64,000 nt of DNA from assembly GCA_000720845.1 (NCBI GenBank), contig JODU01000013.1, positions 124,001-188,000 on the forward strand, given 5' to 3'. This DNA comes from Kitasatospora aureofaciens. GTDB lineage: Bacteria; Actinomycetota; Actinomycetes; Streptomycetales; Streptomycetaceae. How positions within the stretch are numbered: position 1 is the first letter of the stretch; every line of letters begins with the position of its first letter. The translations under genes and the position numbers were made by a program. Below, piece by piece: positions 17,679 through 26,174 of this stretch. The notes beneath the pieces were generated by a model. The model saw nothing but the letters and a program-made list of their open reading frames with translations. It searched no databases and was not told the DNA's origin.

Positions 17679-19760
17679 ATGGCCGTCACCGCAACCGAAC
17701 CAGCGACCGATCCGGCGGCCCCTGCGTCGACGGTCCCCACGTCCCGGTCGGGCGCGGCCGCGGTGACGGCCGGAATCGTCCTGCTGGTCGCCGTGCTCGC
17801 CGTCGTCGACATCACCCAGGGCACCGCCGCCGTCGGACCGTCCGAGGTCCTCAAGGCCCTGACCGGGCAGGCCGATCCGGGCGACGCGTCCGTCGTCGTC
17901 GCCTCCCGGCTGCCCCGGATGACCGCGGGGCTCCTGGTCGGCGCCGTCCTCGGCATGGCCGGCGCCGTGCTCCAGGCGGTCAGCCGCAACGTGCTCGCCT
18001 CCCCCGACACCCTCGCGGTGAACGCCGGTTCCTACCTGGCGCTGGGGCTGGCCGGCGCCACCGGCGTCTCGCTGCCGATGCTCGCCTCCTCCGGCATCGC
18101 CTTCGCGGGCGGCCTGGCGGCGGCCGCGGTCGTGCTCGGGCTGTCCGGCCTCGGCACGGGCACCGTCCGGCTGGTGCTGGCCGGCACCGCGCTGATGCTG
18201 GGCCTGAACTCCATGACGGAGGGCCTGCTGCTGCTCTTCCCGGAGCAGACCGAGGGCCTCTACCAGTGGAACCAGGGCAGCATCGGCCAGAACGGCTTCG
18301 ACGGCGTCCTGCAGATGCTGCCGATCGCCCTGATCGGACTGGCCGGCCTGATGCTGACGGCCCGTCGGGTGGACGCGCTGGCCCTCGGCGAGGACGCCGC
18401 GCGCGGCCTCGGCGTTCCGGTCCGGGCCACCCGGGTCACGGTCGTCGTGCTCGCGGCGCTGCTGTCCGCCGCGGCGGTCACGCTCGCCGGGCCCATCGGC
18501 TTCGTCGGCCTGTGCGCACCGGCCCTGGTGCGCCCGCTCGCCCGCCGGTTCCGCGGCTTCACCCGCTCCCGTACGGCGATGCCCGCGGCGGCGCTCACCG
18601 GCGCGGCCCTGGTGCTGGGCTCGGACGTACTGCTGCGGGCCCTGGTCGCGGACGCCCGTGCGGTGTCCGTGCCGACGGGTGTGGTCACCAGTCTGGTCGG
18701 CGCCGTGTTCCTGGTCGCGATGGCGCTGCGGGTGCGGGACACCGCCGGGGCCGGGGCCCCGGACCGGCTGCGGACCCCCGGCCGGGGAGTCTTCCTGGCC
18801 ACGCTCGCCGTCCTGGCCGTGGTCCTGGTGGGGCTCGTGATCGCCGCCGTGCTGGTGGGCGACAGCAAGCTGCTGCTCGGTGACGTGGTCAACTGGCTTC
18901 AGGGACGGGCCGGGCGGACCGTCTCCTTCGTCCTGGACACCCGGGTGCCCCGGGTGCTCGCGGCGCTGTGCGCGGGCGCGGCGCTCGCCCTGGCCGGCAC
19001 GCTCGTGCAGGCCGTCACCCGCAACCCGCTCGCCGAACCGAACGTCCTCGGCGTGACCGGCGGCGGCGCGCTGGGCGCGGTGATCCTGGTGACCACCGTG
19101 CCCGCCGCCGGGACCTGGGGCGTGGCGGGGGCCGCGTTCGCGGGGTCCGCCGTCACCGCCGTCCTCGTCTTCGGGCTCGCCGCCCGCGACGGTTTCCGGC
19201 AGAACCGGCTGGTCCTCGTCGGCATCGGCGTGGCCTCCGGGACGGCGGCGCTGATCAGCCTGCTGATCGTGCTCACCGACCCGTTCAACGCCAACAAGGC
19301 GCTGACCTGGCTGTCGGGTTCGACCTACGGGCGGACCATGCCGGACGTCGTGCCGGTCGCGCTGGCCCTGGTCGTCGGCATCGGCGTCGCCGTCGCCCGG
19401 CGCACCGAGCTGGACCTGATCTCGCTGGACGAGGACACGCCGCGGCTGCTCGGCCTGCGGCTGGCTCCCGGGCGCCTCGGCTTCCTGGTGCTGAGCGTCG
19501 TCCTCAGCGCGACGGCCGTGGCCTGCGCGGGCACCATCGGCTTCGTCGGGCTGGTCGCCCCGCACGCGGCACGCGCCCTGGTGGGCCGTCGGCACGTGCG
19601 GGTGGTGCCGGTCGCGATCCTCCTCGGCGCCACGCTCGTGTGCGCCGCCGACCTGCTCGGCCGCACGGTCATCGCCCCGGCCCAGCTCGGCGCGGGGCTG
19701 ATGACGGCGGTGATCGGGACGCCGTACTTCCTGTATCTGCTGGTACGGAGCCGTCGCTAG
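17679..19760 (+). CDS. Iron-siderophore ABC permease, fused tandem FecCD domains (FhuB-like)
   Basis: 693 residues, about twice a normal FecCD permease. Two homologous halves are seen: each has a 'RLPRM/RVPRVLAAL..GAALALAG..VQAVTRNPLAEPN' type entry ('SRLPRMTAGLLVGAVLG' near residue 69 and 'TRVPRVLAALCAGAALA' near 420) and a 'GTIGFVGLVAPH'-type loop ('GPIGFVGLCAPALVRPL' near 270; 'GTIGFVGLVAPHAARAL' near 625). A linker around 345-370 joins them. One polypeptide therefore supplies both membrane halves, as in E. coli FhuB. It begins 7 bp after the lipoprotein gene and closes the operon. Confidence 0.92.
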   Translation: MAVTATEPATDPAAPASTVPTSRSGAAAVTAGIVLLVAVLAVVDITQGTAAVGPSEVLKALTGQADPGDASVVVASRLPRMTAGLLVGAVLGMAGAVLQAVSRNVLASPDTLAVNAGSYLALGLAGATGVSLPMLASSGIAFAGGLAAAAVVLGLSGLGTGTVRLVLAGTALMLGLNSMTEGLLLLFPEQTEGLYQWNQGSIGQNGFDGVLQMLPIALIGLAGLMLTARRVDALALGEDAARGLGVPVRATRVTVVVLAALLSAAAVTLAGPIGFVGLCAPALVRPLARRFRGFTRSRTAMPAAALTGAALVLGSDVLLRALVADARAVSVPTGVVTSLVGAVFLVAMALRVRDTAGAGAPDRLRTPGRGVFLATLAVLAVVLVGLVIAAVLVGDSKLLLGDVVNWLQGRAGRTVSFVLDTRVPRVLAALCAGAALALAGTLVQAVTRNPLAEPNVLGVTGGGALGAVILVTTVPAAGTWGVAGAAFAGSAVTAVLVFGLAARDGFRQNRLVLVGIGVASGTAALISLLIVLTDPFNANKALTWLSGSTYGRTMPDVVPVALALVVGIGVAVARRTELDLISLDEDTPRLLGLRLAPGRLGFLVLSVVLSATAVACAGTIGFVGLVAPHAARALVGRRHVRVVPVAILLGATLVCAADLLGRTVIAPAQLGAGLMTAVIGTPYFLYLLVRSRR

Positions 19761-19817
19761 GCATCGCAGGGGGAAATCCGGGTGCCGGCGGGCCGGGTGC
19801 CCCCGTACGGTGCCGTC

Positions 19818-20410
19818 ATGGACCGGCGCGCCGCGGACGGGGGCCACGCGGGCCTGCTGAACGTCATCGACCTCGAGGCCACGTGCTGGGACGGGCAGCC
19901 GCCGCCCGGCGAGGTGAGCGAGATCATCGAGATCGGGCTCGCCGTGGTCGACCTCGACGCCGGGGAGCGGGTGGCCCGGCACCGGATCCTGGTGCGGCCC
20001 GCCCGCTCCCGCGTCAGCCCCTTCTGCACGGAGCTGACCGGCATCACCCGGGCCGAGACCGACCGGGGCGTGAGTCTCGCCCAGGCCTGCGACACGCTGG
20101 TGCGTGAACACGGCGCGGGCGTGCGGCCCTGGGCGAGCTGGGGCGACTACGACCGCAGGCAGTTGGTCCGCCAGTGCGCGGCCGACGGGGTGCCCTACCC
20201 CTTCGGCCGCCCGGCCGAGCGCGCGCACACCAACGCCAAGGCCGTCTTCGCCGAGGCCCACGGGCTGCGCCGACGCCCCGGCATGGCACGGGCGCTGGAG
20301 ATCGCCCGCCCTTGGAGGGACGGCACCACCGGGGTGTGGACGACGCCTGGAACATCGCGGCGCTGGTGCTCCGGCTGGCCGACCGGGGCGACTGGCCCGG
20401 CTCTTGTTAG
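19818..20410 (+). pseudogene. DEDDh 3'-5' exonuclease (KapD/ERI-like), frameshifted before ExoIII
   Basis: From the ATG at 19818 the frame shows ExoI 'NVIDLEATCWDG' and ExoII 'WASWGDYDRRQLV', then at about 20305-20312 it leaves the family pattern. The ExoIII segment 'HHRGVDDAWNIAALVLRL' with the essential His and Asp continues in the +2 frame and ends at the TAG at 20408-20410. A single missing base (or equivalent net -1) near 20309 explains this. If read without correction the frame-1 product runs to 20486 with a nonsense tail and lacks the fourth and fifth catalytic residues. It may be a true pseudogene or a sequencing error. Confidence 0.75.
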
Positions 20411-20423
20411 ACGCGACGTCAAG

Positions 20424-20476
20424 TTACTGAACCGTAATGAGTCAGGTGCTACCGCTGGTAACCCCTGCGCGGTTAC
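20424..20476. promoter_or_regulatory. Inverted repeats in lipase upstream region
   Basis: Two imperfect dyads lie in the 158-bp gap before the lipase gene: TTACTGAACCGTAA (20424-20437, 10 of 14 positions symmetric) and GTAACC (20458-20463) facing GGTTAC (20471-20476) with 7 nt between. The stretch is poorer in GC than its surroundings and is a likely promoter/operator. Regulator unknown. Confidence 0.45.
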
Positions 20477-20568
20477 GGTCCCGTAGCCCCCCAGGAGCAG
20501 CGCGACCACGGCCCTGACCCCAAGGGACCGCGGACGACCGGATCCGGCCCTTCCCCAGGAGGTTCGCC

Positions 20569-21906
20569 ATGCCCCCACGTCCCCGCATGCTCGCCGCGGC
20601 GATCGCCGCCGTCCTCGCCCTCGGTGCCCAGGCCGTCCCGGCCGCCGCGGCCGACGGCCCGGCCGGCGACTCGGCGCCCACCACGTCCCGCGGCGTCGAG
20701 ATCCCCGCTTTCTACACCCCGCCGTCCGAACTCCCCGGCGCCGACGGCGCGCTGATCCGCAGCGAGCCGCTCCCCCTGGCGCTGAGCCTGCCGGGCATCG
20801 GCGGACCGCTCCCCGGCCGGGCGACCCGCCTGATGTACAAGTCCACCGACGCGAACGGCGAGGCGGTCGCGGTGACCGGCGCCTACATCGAACCGGCCGT
20901 GAAGTGGCGCGGCGACGGGCCGCGCCCTCTGGTCGCCGTCGCGCCCGGCACCATGGGCCAGGGCGACCAGTGCGCCGCCTCGATGGCCCTGGAGCACCCG
21001 TTGCGGCTCAACGGCCAGACGGTCTCGGTCGGTTACGAGGACCTGTCGGTCTACCGGCTGCTGCTGCGCGGCGTCGCCGTCGTCGTCACCGACTACGTCG
21101 GCCTGGGCACCACCGACCGGCTGCACACCTATGTCAACCGGGTCGACGGGGCCCACGCCGTGCTGGACGCCGTACGCGCCGCGCGCTCCCTCGACTCGGC
21201 GTCCGTCACCTCCGACTCGCGGGTGGGCCTGTTCGGGTACAGCCAGGGCGGTGGCGCCACGGCGGCCGCGGCCGAGCTCCAGCCCGCCTACGCCCCGGAC
21301 GTCCGGTTGGCGGGCACCTACGCGGGAGCCCCGCCCGCCGACCTCACGGAGGTGACGGCGGCGATCGACGGCGGCGACCTCGCGGGCGCCCTGGGCTGGT
21401 CGCTCAACGGCTTCCTGCAGACCGAGCCCGCCCTGCGGCCCATCGCCGACCGGTACATCAACGAGGCGGGGCAGGAGGCCCTGAAGGACCTGTCGACCAT
21501 GTGCGTGGGCGACGCGCTCTTCGGCTACGGCGGTGACAGCAGCACCGACTGGACGAAGACCGGGCAGTCCATCAGCGACGTCATCCGCGCCGAGCCCGTG
21601 CTGCAGAACTTCCTCGCCGAGCAGCGCATCGGCACGCTCAGGCCCGGCAGCCCGGTCCGTGTGGCCACGGGCGTCAGCGACGACCTGGTCCCGCACGGCC
21701 AGGCCCGCCGGCTGGCCGTCGACTGGTGCGCCAAGGGCGGGCAGGTGACCTACGTCCCCGTGCTGCTGCCGGGCGTGGGCAGCGGCCTGCTCAACCACTT
21801 CGCCCCGTTGCTCACCGATCAGGGCAACGCCATCGCCTGGCTCACCGACCGGCTCTCCGGCGAGCCCGCCGGCTCCAACTGCCGGAGCATGCCCGTACAG
21901 CCCTGA
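20569..21906 (+). CDS. Secreted LIP-family lipase (alpha/beta hydrolase)
   Basis: 445 residues. A Sec signal peptide ends near 'VPAAAA-DGPAG' (about residue 28). The body fits the secretory lipase family (PF03583 type): 'GAYIEPAVKWRGDGPRPLVAVAPGT' strand region, 'ADYVGLGT'-like loop ('VTDYVGLGTTDRLHTY'), nucleophile Ser in 'VGLFGYSQGGGATAAAAE' near residue 225, then a late Asp in 'GVSDDLVPHGQARRLA' and His in 'LNHFAPLLTDQ' completing the triad. Cys pairs (for example 'DQCAAS', 'STMCVGDA', 'DWCAKGG') suggest disulfides in the exported enzyme. It should hydrolyse acylglycerols outside the cell. It has its own upstream regulatory region. Confidence 0.85.
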   Translation: MPPRPRMLAAAIAAVLALGAQAVPAAAADGPAGDSAPTTSRGVEIPAFYTPPSELPGADGALIRSEPLPLALSLPGIGGPLPGRATRLMYKSTDANGEAVAVTGAYIEPAVKWRGDGPRPLVAVAPGTMGQGDQCAASMALEHPLRLNGQTVSVGYEDLSVYRLLLRGVAVVVTDYVGLGTTDRLHTYVNRVDGAHAVLDAVRAARSLDSASVTSDSRVGLFGYSQGGGATAAAAELQPAYAPDVRLAGTYAGAPPADLTEVTAAIDGGDLAGALGWSLNGFLQTEPALRPIADRYINEAGQEALKDLSTMCVGDALFGYGGDSSTDWTKTGQSISDVIRAEPVLQNFLAEQRIGTLRPGSPVRVATGVSDDLVPHGQARRLAVDWCAKGGQVTYVPVLLPGVGSGLLNHFAPLLTDQGNAIAWLTDRLSGEPAGSNCRSMPVQP

Positions 21907-22003
21907 GCCGTGGCCCCGCTCCGTCTCCGGCATGCGCCGATCCCGAGTTGCGGCACAGAATTCGCTCAGGCGAATCGTGGCGGAGCGACAGAGAGGCGGC
22001 GGC

Positions 22004-23542
22004 GTGGTGGACGCGAAGCCCGACGGCGGGTCCGGCCCTCCGCGCGGGGCGAAGATGCCGAGTACGGTCGCGCACCTGCCGCGGCAGGTGCGCGAGGAGC
22101 TGACCCGCCGGCTCCGCCGCACCGGACGGGCCTTTCGCGAGAAGGACGTGCAGGTCGTCGAGGCACCGCTGCTCAAACGCGCGGTCGGGGCCTCGGCGCT
22201 CGGGAACTGCATGGAGTGGTTCGACTTCGGCGTCTACAGCTATCTGGCCGCCACCCTCGGGAAGGTCTTCTTCCCCGGCGCCTCCCCGGCCGCCCAGGTC
22301 ATCTCCTCCTTCGCCACCTTCGCCGCGGCCTTCGTCGTACGCCCGCTCGGCGGCCTGGTCTTCGGGCCGCTCGGGGACCGTGTCGGCCGGCAGAAGGTGC
22401 TCGCCACCACCATGATCATGATGGCCCTCGGCACCTTCTCCATCGGCCTGATCCCCAGCTACGCCACCATCGGCATCGCCGCCCCGATCCTGCTGCTGCT
22501 CGCCCGAATGGTCCAGGGCTTCTCCACCGGGGGCGAGTACGGCGGGGCCACCACCTTCGTCGCCGAGTACTCACCCGACCGGCGGCGCGGCTTCCTCTCC
22601 AGCTGGCTCGACTTCGGCACCTTCGTCGGCTACGCCCTGGGCTCGGCGCTGGTCACCGTCCTGAACCTGTCGCTGACCGACGACCAGATGCTCGCCTGGG
22701 GCTGGCGGCTGCCGTTCCTGATCGCCGGCCCGCTCGGCGTCATCGGCCTGTACATGCGGCTCAAGCTGGAGGAGTCGCCCGCCTTCCAGCAGCAGCTGGA
22801 CGAGCACGAGAAGGGGCTGGCCCAGGAGTCGGCGGGCAGCGAGTTCAAGACCATCGTGCGCGAGCACTGGCGCCCGCTGCTGGTCTGCATGGGCCTGGTG
22901 CTGCTCTACAACGTCACCAACTACATGGTGACCGGCTATCTGCCGACGTACCAGACGGAGACCCTGGACCGCTCCAGCGGCTTCTCGGACGTGCTGGTGC
23001 TGATCGGCATGGTCTGGATCGTGCTGCTGATCACGTTCCTCGGCCGGCTCAGCGACCACGTCGGCCGCCGGCCGCTCTACGCCACCGGGGCCGCGGCGAT
23101 GATCGTCCTCGCCGTCCCTGCCTTCCTGCTGCTGAAGGCGGACGGCGTGTGGGCGCCGGTTGCCGGGGTCCTGCTGCTGTCCACCCTGCTGGCCTGCTTC
23201 GCCGCGCCGAGTGCCGCGACCCTGCCGGCGCTGTTCCCGACCGCCGTGCGGTACGCCGCCATGGCCATCGGCTTCAACTTCGCCGTCGCGGCCTTCGGCG
23301 GCACCACGCCGCTGGTCGCGGAGGCGCTGGTGAGCATCAGCGGCGACGACCTGATGCCCGCCTACTACCTGATGGTCGCGGGCGCCATCGGCCTGGTGAC
23401 CGTGCGGTTCCTGCCCGAGAGCGCCCAGGTGCCGCTGCGCGGCTCGCAGCCCATGGTCGGCTCCCGGCGGGAACAGAGCGAGCTCATCACGACCTCGAAG
23501 GACCTCTACAGCTTCTCCAAGGACCGCTCGGGCGCCCTCTGA
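22004..23542 (+). CDS. MHS-family MFS transporter (ProP-like)
   Basis: 512 residues from the GTG at 22004, preceded by GAGAGG with 7 nt spacing; an ATG at 22055 is an alternative. About 12 helices. The family hallmark 'ALGNCMEWFDFGVYSYLA' lies near residue 65, and the MFS loop 2-3 motif 'GPLGDRVGRQKVLATTMIMM' follows at about 125. The R-rich loop 'EYSPDRRRGFLSSWLDFGTFVGY' is also typical. ProP-type members import proline, betaine or other osmolytes with protons; related members carry citrate or ketoglutarate, so substrate is open. Its last 37 bp overlap the convergent EamA gene. Confidence 0.88.
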   Translation: MVDAKPDGGSGPPRGAKMPSTVAHLPRQVREELTRRLRRTGRAFREKDVQVVEAPLLKRAVGASALGNCMEWFDFGVYSYLAATLGKVFFPGASPAAQVISSFATFAAAFVVRPLGGLVFGPLGDRVGRQKVLATTMIMMALGTFSIGLIPSYATIGIAAPILLLLARMVQGFSTGGEYGGATTFVAEYSPDRRRGFLSSWLDFGTFVGYALGSALVTVLNLSLTDDQMLAWGWRLPFLIAGPLGVIGLYMRLKLEESPAFQQQLDEHEKGLAQESAGSEFKTIVREHWRPLLVCMGLVLLYNVTNYMVTGYLPTYQTETLDRSSGFSDVLVLIGMVWIVLLITFLGRLSDHVGRRPLYATGAAAMIVLAVPAFLLLKADGVWAPVAGVLLLSTLLACFAAPSAATLPALFPTAVRYAAMAIGFNFAVAAFGGTTPLVAEALVSISGDDLMPAYYLMVAGAIGLVTVRFLPESAQVPLRGSQPMVGSRREQSELITTSKDLYSFSKDRSGAL

Positions 23543-24441
23543 AGCCTCGCCGCGGGCCGCCGTCCGCGTGCGAACGAGAGCGCGCCCGACCCGGTGGCGA
23601 CCCCGGCGAAGACCAGGACGCTGCCCACGGCCTGGGCGGCGCCGTAGGAGCCGGTACCGACGAGCGGTGCCGTGCAGGCGGCGGCGACCGGGATCAGCCC
23701 GGAGTACAGGGTGGCGCGTTCGGCCCCGATCCGCTGCATGCCCATGTACCAGCACACGAACCCGACGACGGTGACCACCACCGCCTGCCACAGCAGCGCG
23801 CCCGCCTCCGTCGCGTCCGGCGGGCGCAGCCACCCGGCCCCGTCGGCCAGGACGCCGGCCAGCGCCGACTCGGCCGCCGCGATGCCGCACACCACGGTGG
23901 ACAGCAGCCGCGGACCCAGCGGCCGCAGCACGGGTACGGCCAGCACCGCGAAGCCGACCTCCCCGGCCAGCGCGCACACCGAGAAGGCGATGCCCGCGGC
24001 GTCGGTGCGCCCCCAGCCCTGGACCGTGAACGCCCCCACCGCCACGAACAACGCCCCGTACAGGACGGTCCGTTGCGGACGGCGCCTGTCCAGGAGGGGG
24101 AGGACGACGGCGACCACCACGGGCGCGCAGCCCACGAAGACACCGGGCACCGCGGGCTCCGCCGTGCGTTCCGCGGCGAGGACGGCCAGGTTGAAGCCGA
24201 CCATGCCCACGGCCGCGAGCAGCGCGAGGCGCAGCCACCGGTGGGTGCCGAGCGCCCGCAACCGGGTCGCCGCACCGGGCCCGGCCAGCGGGAGGAGCAG
24301 CAGGAAGGCCAGTCCGTAGCGCAGGAACTGGCCGCCCGCGTACGGGTAGTCGCCCAGCAGGCTGTTGACGGTGAAGGACCCTCCGACGAGGACACAGGCG
24401 AGCGCGGCGAGCAGGGCCCCGCGCGTGGTGGTGGCGTTCAT
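23506..24441 (-). CDS. EamA/DMT-family transporter
   Basis: 311 residues with ten predicted helices arranged as two five-helix EamA repeats (about residues 10-140 and 150-285). The first repeat has 'GQFLRYGLAFLLLLPLA', the second ends with 'AAACTAPLVGTGSYGAAQAVGSVLVFAG', the usual DMT pattern. Such proteins export metabolites or amino acids; no substrate can be assigned. It is convergent with the MHS transporter and overlaps its 3' end by 37 bp, so transcripts would be antisense at their ends. Confidence 0.85.
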   Translation of the reverse strand: MNATTTRGALLAALACVLVGGSFTVNSLLGDYPYAGGQFLRYGLAFLLLLPLAGPGAATRLRALGTHRWLRLALLAAVGMVGFNLAVLAAERTAEPAVPGVFVGCAPVVVAVVLPLLDRRRPQRTVLYGALFVAVGAFTVQGWGRTDAAGIAFSVCALAGEVGFAVLAVPVLRPLGPRLLSTVVCGIAAAESALAGVLADGAGWLRPPDATEAGALLWQAVVVTVVGFVCWYMGMQRIGAERATLYSGLIPVAAACTAPLVGTGSYGAAQAVGSVLVFAGVATGSGALSFARGRRPAARLQRAPERSLEKL

Positions 24442-24613
24442 GACGACGACGCTAGAGAGCGCGGCGGCCCGGCACGGGGTCCACTTGGCGTGCGCTGTCG
24501 GGGACCAATCGGAGACCGGCTCGCTCCCGTGAGGGGGAGCACCCGGCTGGAGGACGGCGGCACGGTCGGCACCGACGTGTCGGCCGACCGGCGGACCTGA
24601 CCGTCCTTACGTC

Positions 24614-25105
24614 CTAGGCGCCGGGGCTCCCCGCCTCCCCGCGCTCCCGGTCCGAATCCGGCCACACGTAGGGCAGGTCGTCCGGGACCCCGGGGAACAG
24701 CTCGGCGTACACCGCGGGCTCCTTGCGCACCAGGGCCGAGCGGTGGCTGCGGTGGAAGGCCTCGTCGCCCAGCCAGGGCGGCAGTTCCCCGGCGGCGGCC
24801 AGTTCCGGCTGGTCGCGCACCGGCTCGCCCGGACGGACCTCGGCGAGCCCCGCGACGAGTGAGGCCGCGCAGCCGTCCTGGTGCCCGCGCTCGCGCCAGA
24901 CCCGGCAGACGTCCAGGCCGTAGCGGACGAGCGCCTCCTCGTAGCCCGTCCACATCCGCACCGCCGGGTGGTGGCGCCAGCCGTAGCCGGGGACGGTGAG
25001 TCCGCGCAGCACCTGGAGCGCCTCCACGCGCTGTTTGCCGAGGCGGCGCCGGTCCAGGGCCAGTGCCGAGTCCCGGAAGCCGGGGTGGGGGAGGAAGGTC
25101 TGCAT
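24614..25105 (-). CDS. MSMEG_6728-like protein, pyrimidine-dimer DNA glycosylase (Pyr_excise) family
   Basis: 163 residues. 'MQTFLPHPGFRDSALALD', 'RLGKQRVEALQVLRGL', 'GWRHHPAVRMWTGYEEALVRYG' are the signature blocks of a small actinobacterial family that domain databases group with T4 endonuclease V-like pyrimidine dimer glycosylases; I rely on memory for that grouping. The first basic/aromatic half is well conserved-looking; the C-terminus is acidic and variable. It starts 16 bp after the Rieske gene stop on the same strand, so it is probably the last gene of the crtI-crtB operon. Coupling photoprotective pigment with a UV-lesion enzyme would make sense but is inference. Confidence 0.65.
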   Translation of the reverse strand: MQTFLPHPGFRDSALALDRRRLGKQRVEALQVLRGLTVPGYGWRHHPAVRMWTGYEEALVRYGLDVCRVWRERGHQDGCAASLVAGLAEVRPGEPVRDQPELAAAGELPPWLGDEAFHRSHRSALVRKEPAVYAELFPGVPDDLPYVWPDSDRERGEAGSPGA

Positions 25106-25121
25106 TCCGGTGCCGCTCCGT

Positions 25122-26174
25122 TCAGCCGGGGAACCGGCCGCGGGCGCGCAGGTGCCCTCGGCGTTCGGCGTAGGCGAGGTCGTCGCGCCACAGGCGGCCC
25201 GCTGCGGCGCGCATCAGCGGGCGCAGGGCCGGGGCCAGGCGGCGGGCCAGAGGAAAGCCGGGCCGGTCCGAGGTGGCGAGCACCGCTTCGACGACCGCGG
25301 TGCGGGGCCGGCCGTTCCCGTCCGGGCCGAGCGGGGTGGCGTGGCTCTCCACGACGGACCCCGTGCCCTCGCCCTCGGTGATGCGCATGACCACGGTGCG
25401 GGGTCCGGGCGCGGTGAACTCGGCCCGTACGGGGACGACCAGGCGCCCGGTCAGCCGGAAGGACACGTCCACGACGAACCGGTCGGCGGCCCCGTCTCCG
25501 CCGCCGTCCCCCGCACCGGTCCCGCCGGAGCGCGGGCTCGCTCCGGGCGCCTCGACGACGGTGAGGTCCACGAAGGAGTACGGGTGGAACCAGGCTCCGT
25601 GCCAGGGGTCGAGCCGGTTGGCGACGACGTCCTCGGGCTCGCAGGCCCCCACCCCGCGCCACACGGACGTCAAGGCCGTCGGCAGGGGCGGCCGGGCGGG
25701 CAGGAGAGGAGCCGGGGTCGGGGGCTCCTCCCCCACAGCGTCCAGCCGTACCCACACCAGTACGCCGTCGTCGTGGACCGGCAGCGGTTCCCAGCCCGCG
25801 AACGGGGCGCCGTCCAGGGCGAGTCCGTGCCAGCGGCACACGAGCGTGCCGCATCGCACGGGGCCGTCGGCCAGCGGGGCCCCGAGGTGGGGGCAGGCGC
25901 CGGGGCCGCCCACCAGCCGCCCTCGCGCGTCCCGCCAGACGACGGTCTCGACGCCGGCGACGGTGCCGGACAGCGGGCGCGTGGGGCGCACGTCCGTGCT
26001 CGCGCCGAGGACGTACCAGTTGCCCGAGGGGCGGGCCAGGGCGCGTTCGAGGGCGCCCGCGATGACGGCGGGGCGTGCCTCGCGCCAGGTCGGCCGCTGG
26101 TGCCGCCAGGGGACCGCGGGGCGCCGCAGCCGCAGGGGGAGGCGGCCGCGGCGCGGGCGGGGGCCGGTGCTCAT
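25122..26174 (-). CDS. Rieske [2Fe-2S] protein of the carotenoid operon (DUF5914-like)
   Basis: 350 residues. The Rieske cluster site is complete: Cys94-x-His96 in 'GACPHLGAPL' and Cys113-x2-His116 in 'LVCRWHGLAL', 16 residues between, as in Rieske oxygenases. Upstream is 'NWYVLGASTDVRP', downstream 'VWRGVGACEPEDVVANRLDPWHGAWFHPYSF', where Asp and His residues resemble a mononuclear iron site, followed by an SRPBCC-like beta domain. ATG overlaps the crtB stop by 4 bp, so it is translated with CrtB. It sits where crtV stands in described Streptomyces crtEIBV operons. Likely an oxygenase or electron carrier for ring modification; role not established by sequence. Confidence 0.78.
   Translation of the reverse strand: MSTGPRPRRGRLPLRLRRPAVPWRHQRPTWREARPAVIAGALERALARPSGNWYVLGASTDVRPTRPLSGTVAGVETVVWRDARGRLVGGPGACPHLGAPLADGPVRCGTLVCRWHGLALDGAPFAGWEPLPVHDDGVLVWVRLDAVGEEPPTPAPLLPARPPLPTALTSVWRGVGACEPEDVVANRLDPWHGAWFHPYSFVDLTVVEAPGASPRSGGTGAGDGGGDGAADRFVVDVSFRLTGRLVVPVRAEFTAPGPRTVVMRITEGEGTGSVVESHATPLGPDGNGRPRTAVVEAVLATSDRPGFPLARRLAPALRPLMRAAAGRLWRDDLAYAERRGHLRARGRFPG

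Noticed and set aside
17517..20261. 914-codon minus-strand open frame opposite the fused permease
   Set aside because: Composition is His/Gln/Gly/Arg low complexity, antisense to a gene with clear FecCD motifs.
21910..24600. 896-codon plus-strand frame over the MFS and EamA genes
   Set aside because: It is out of frame with both transporters and rich in Arg/His; no start signal or domain.
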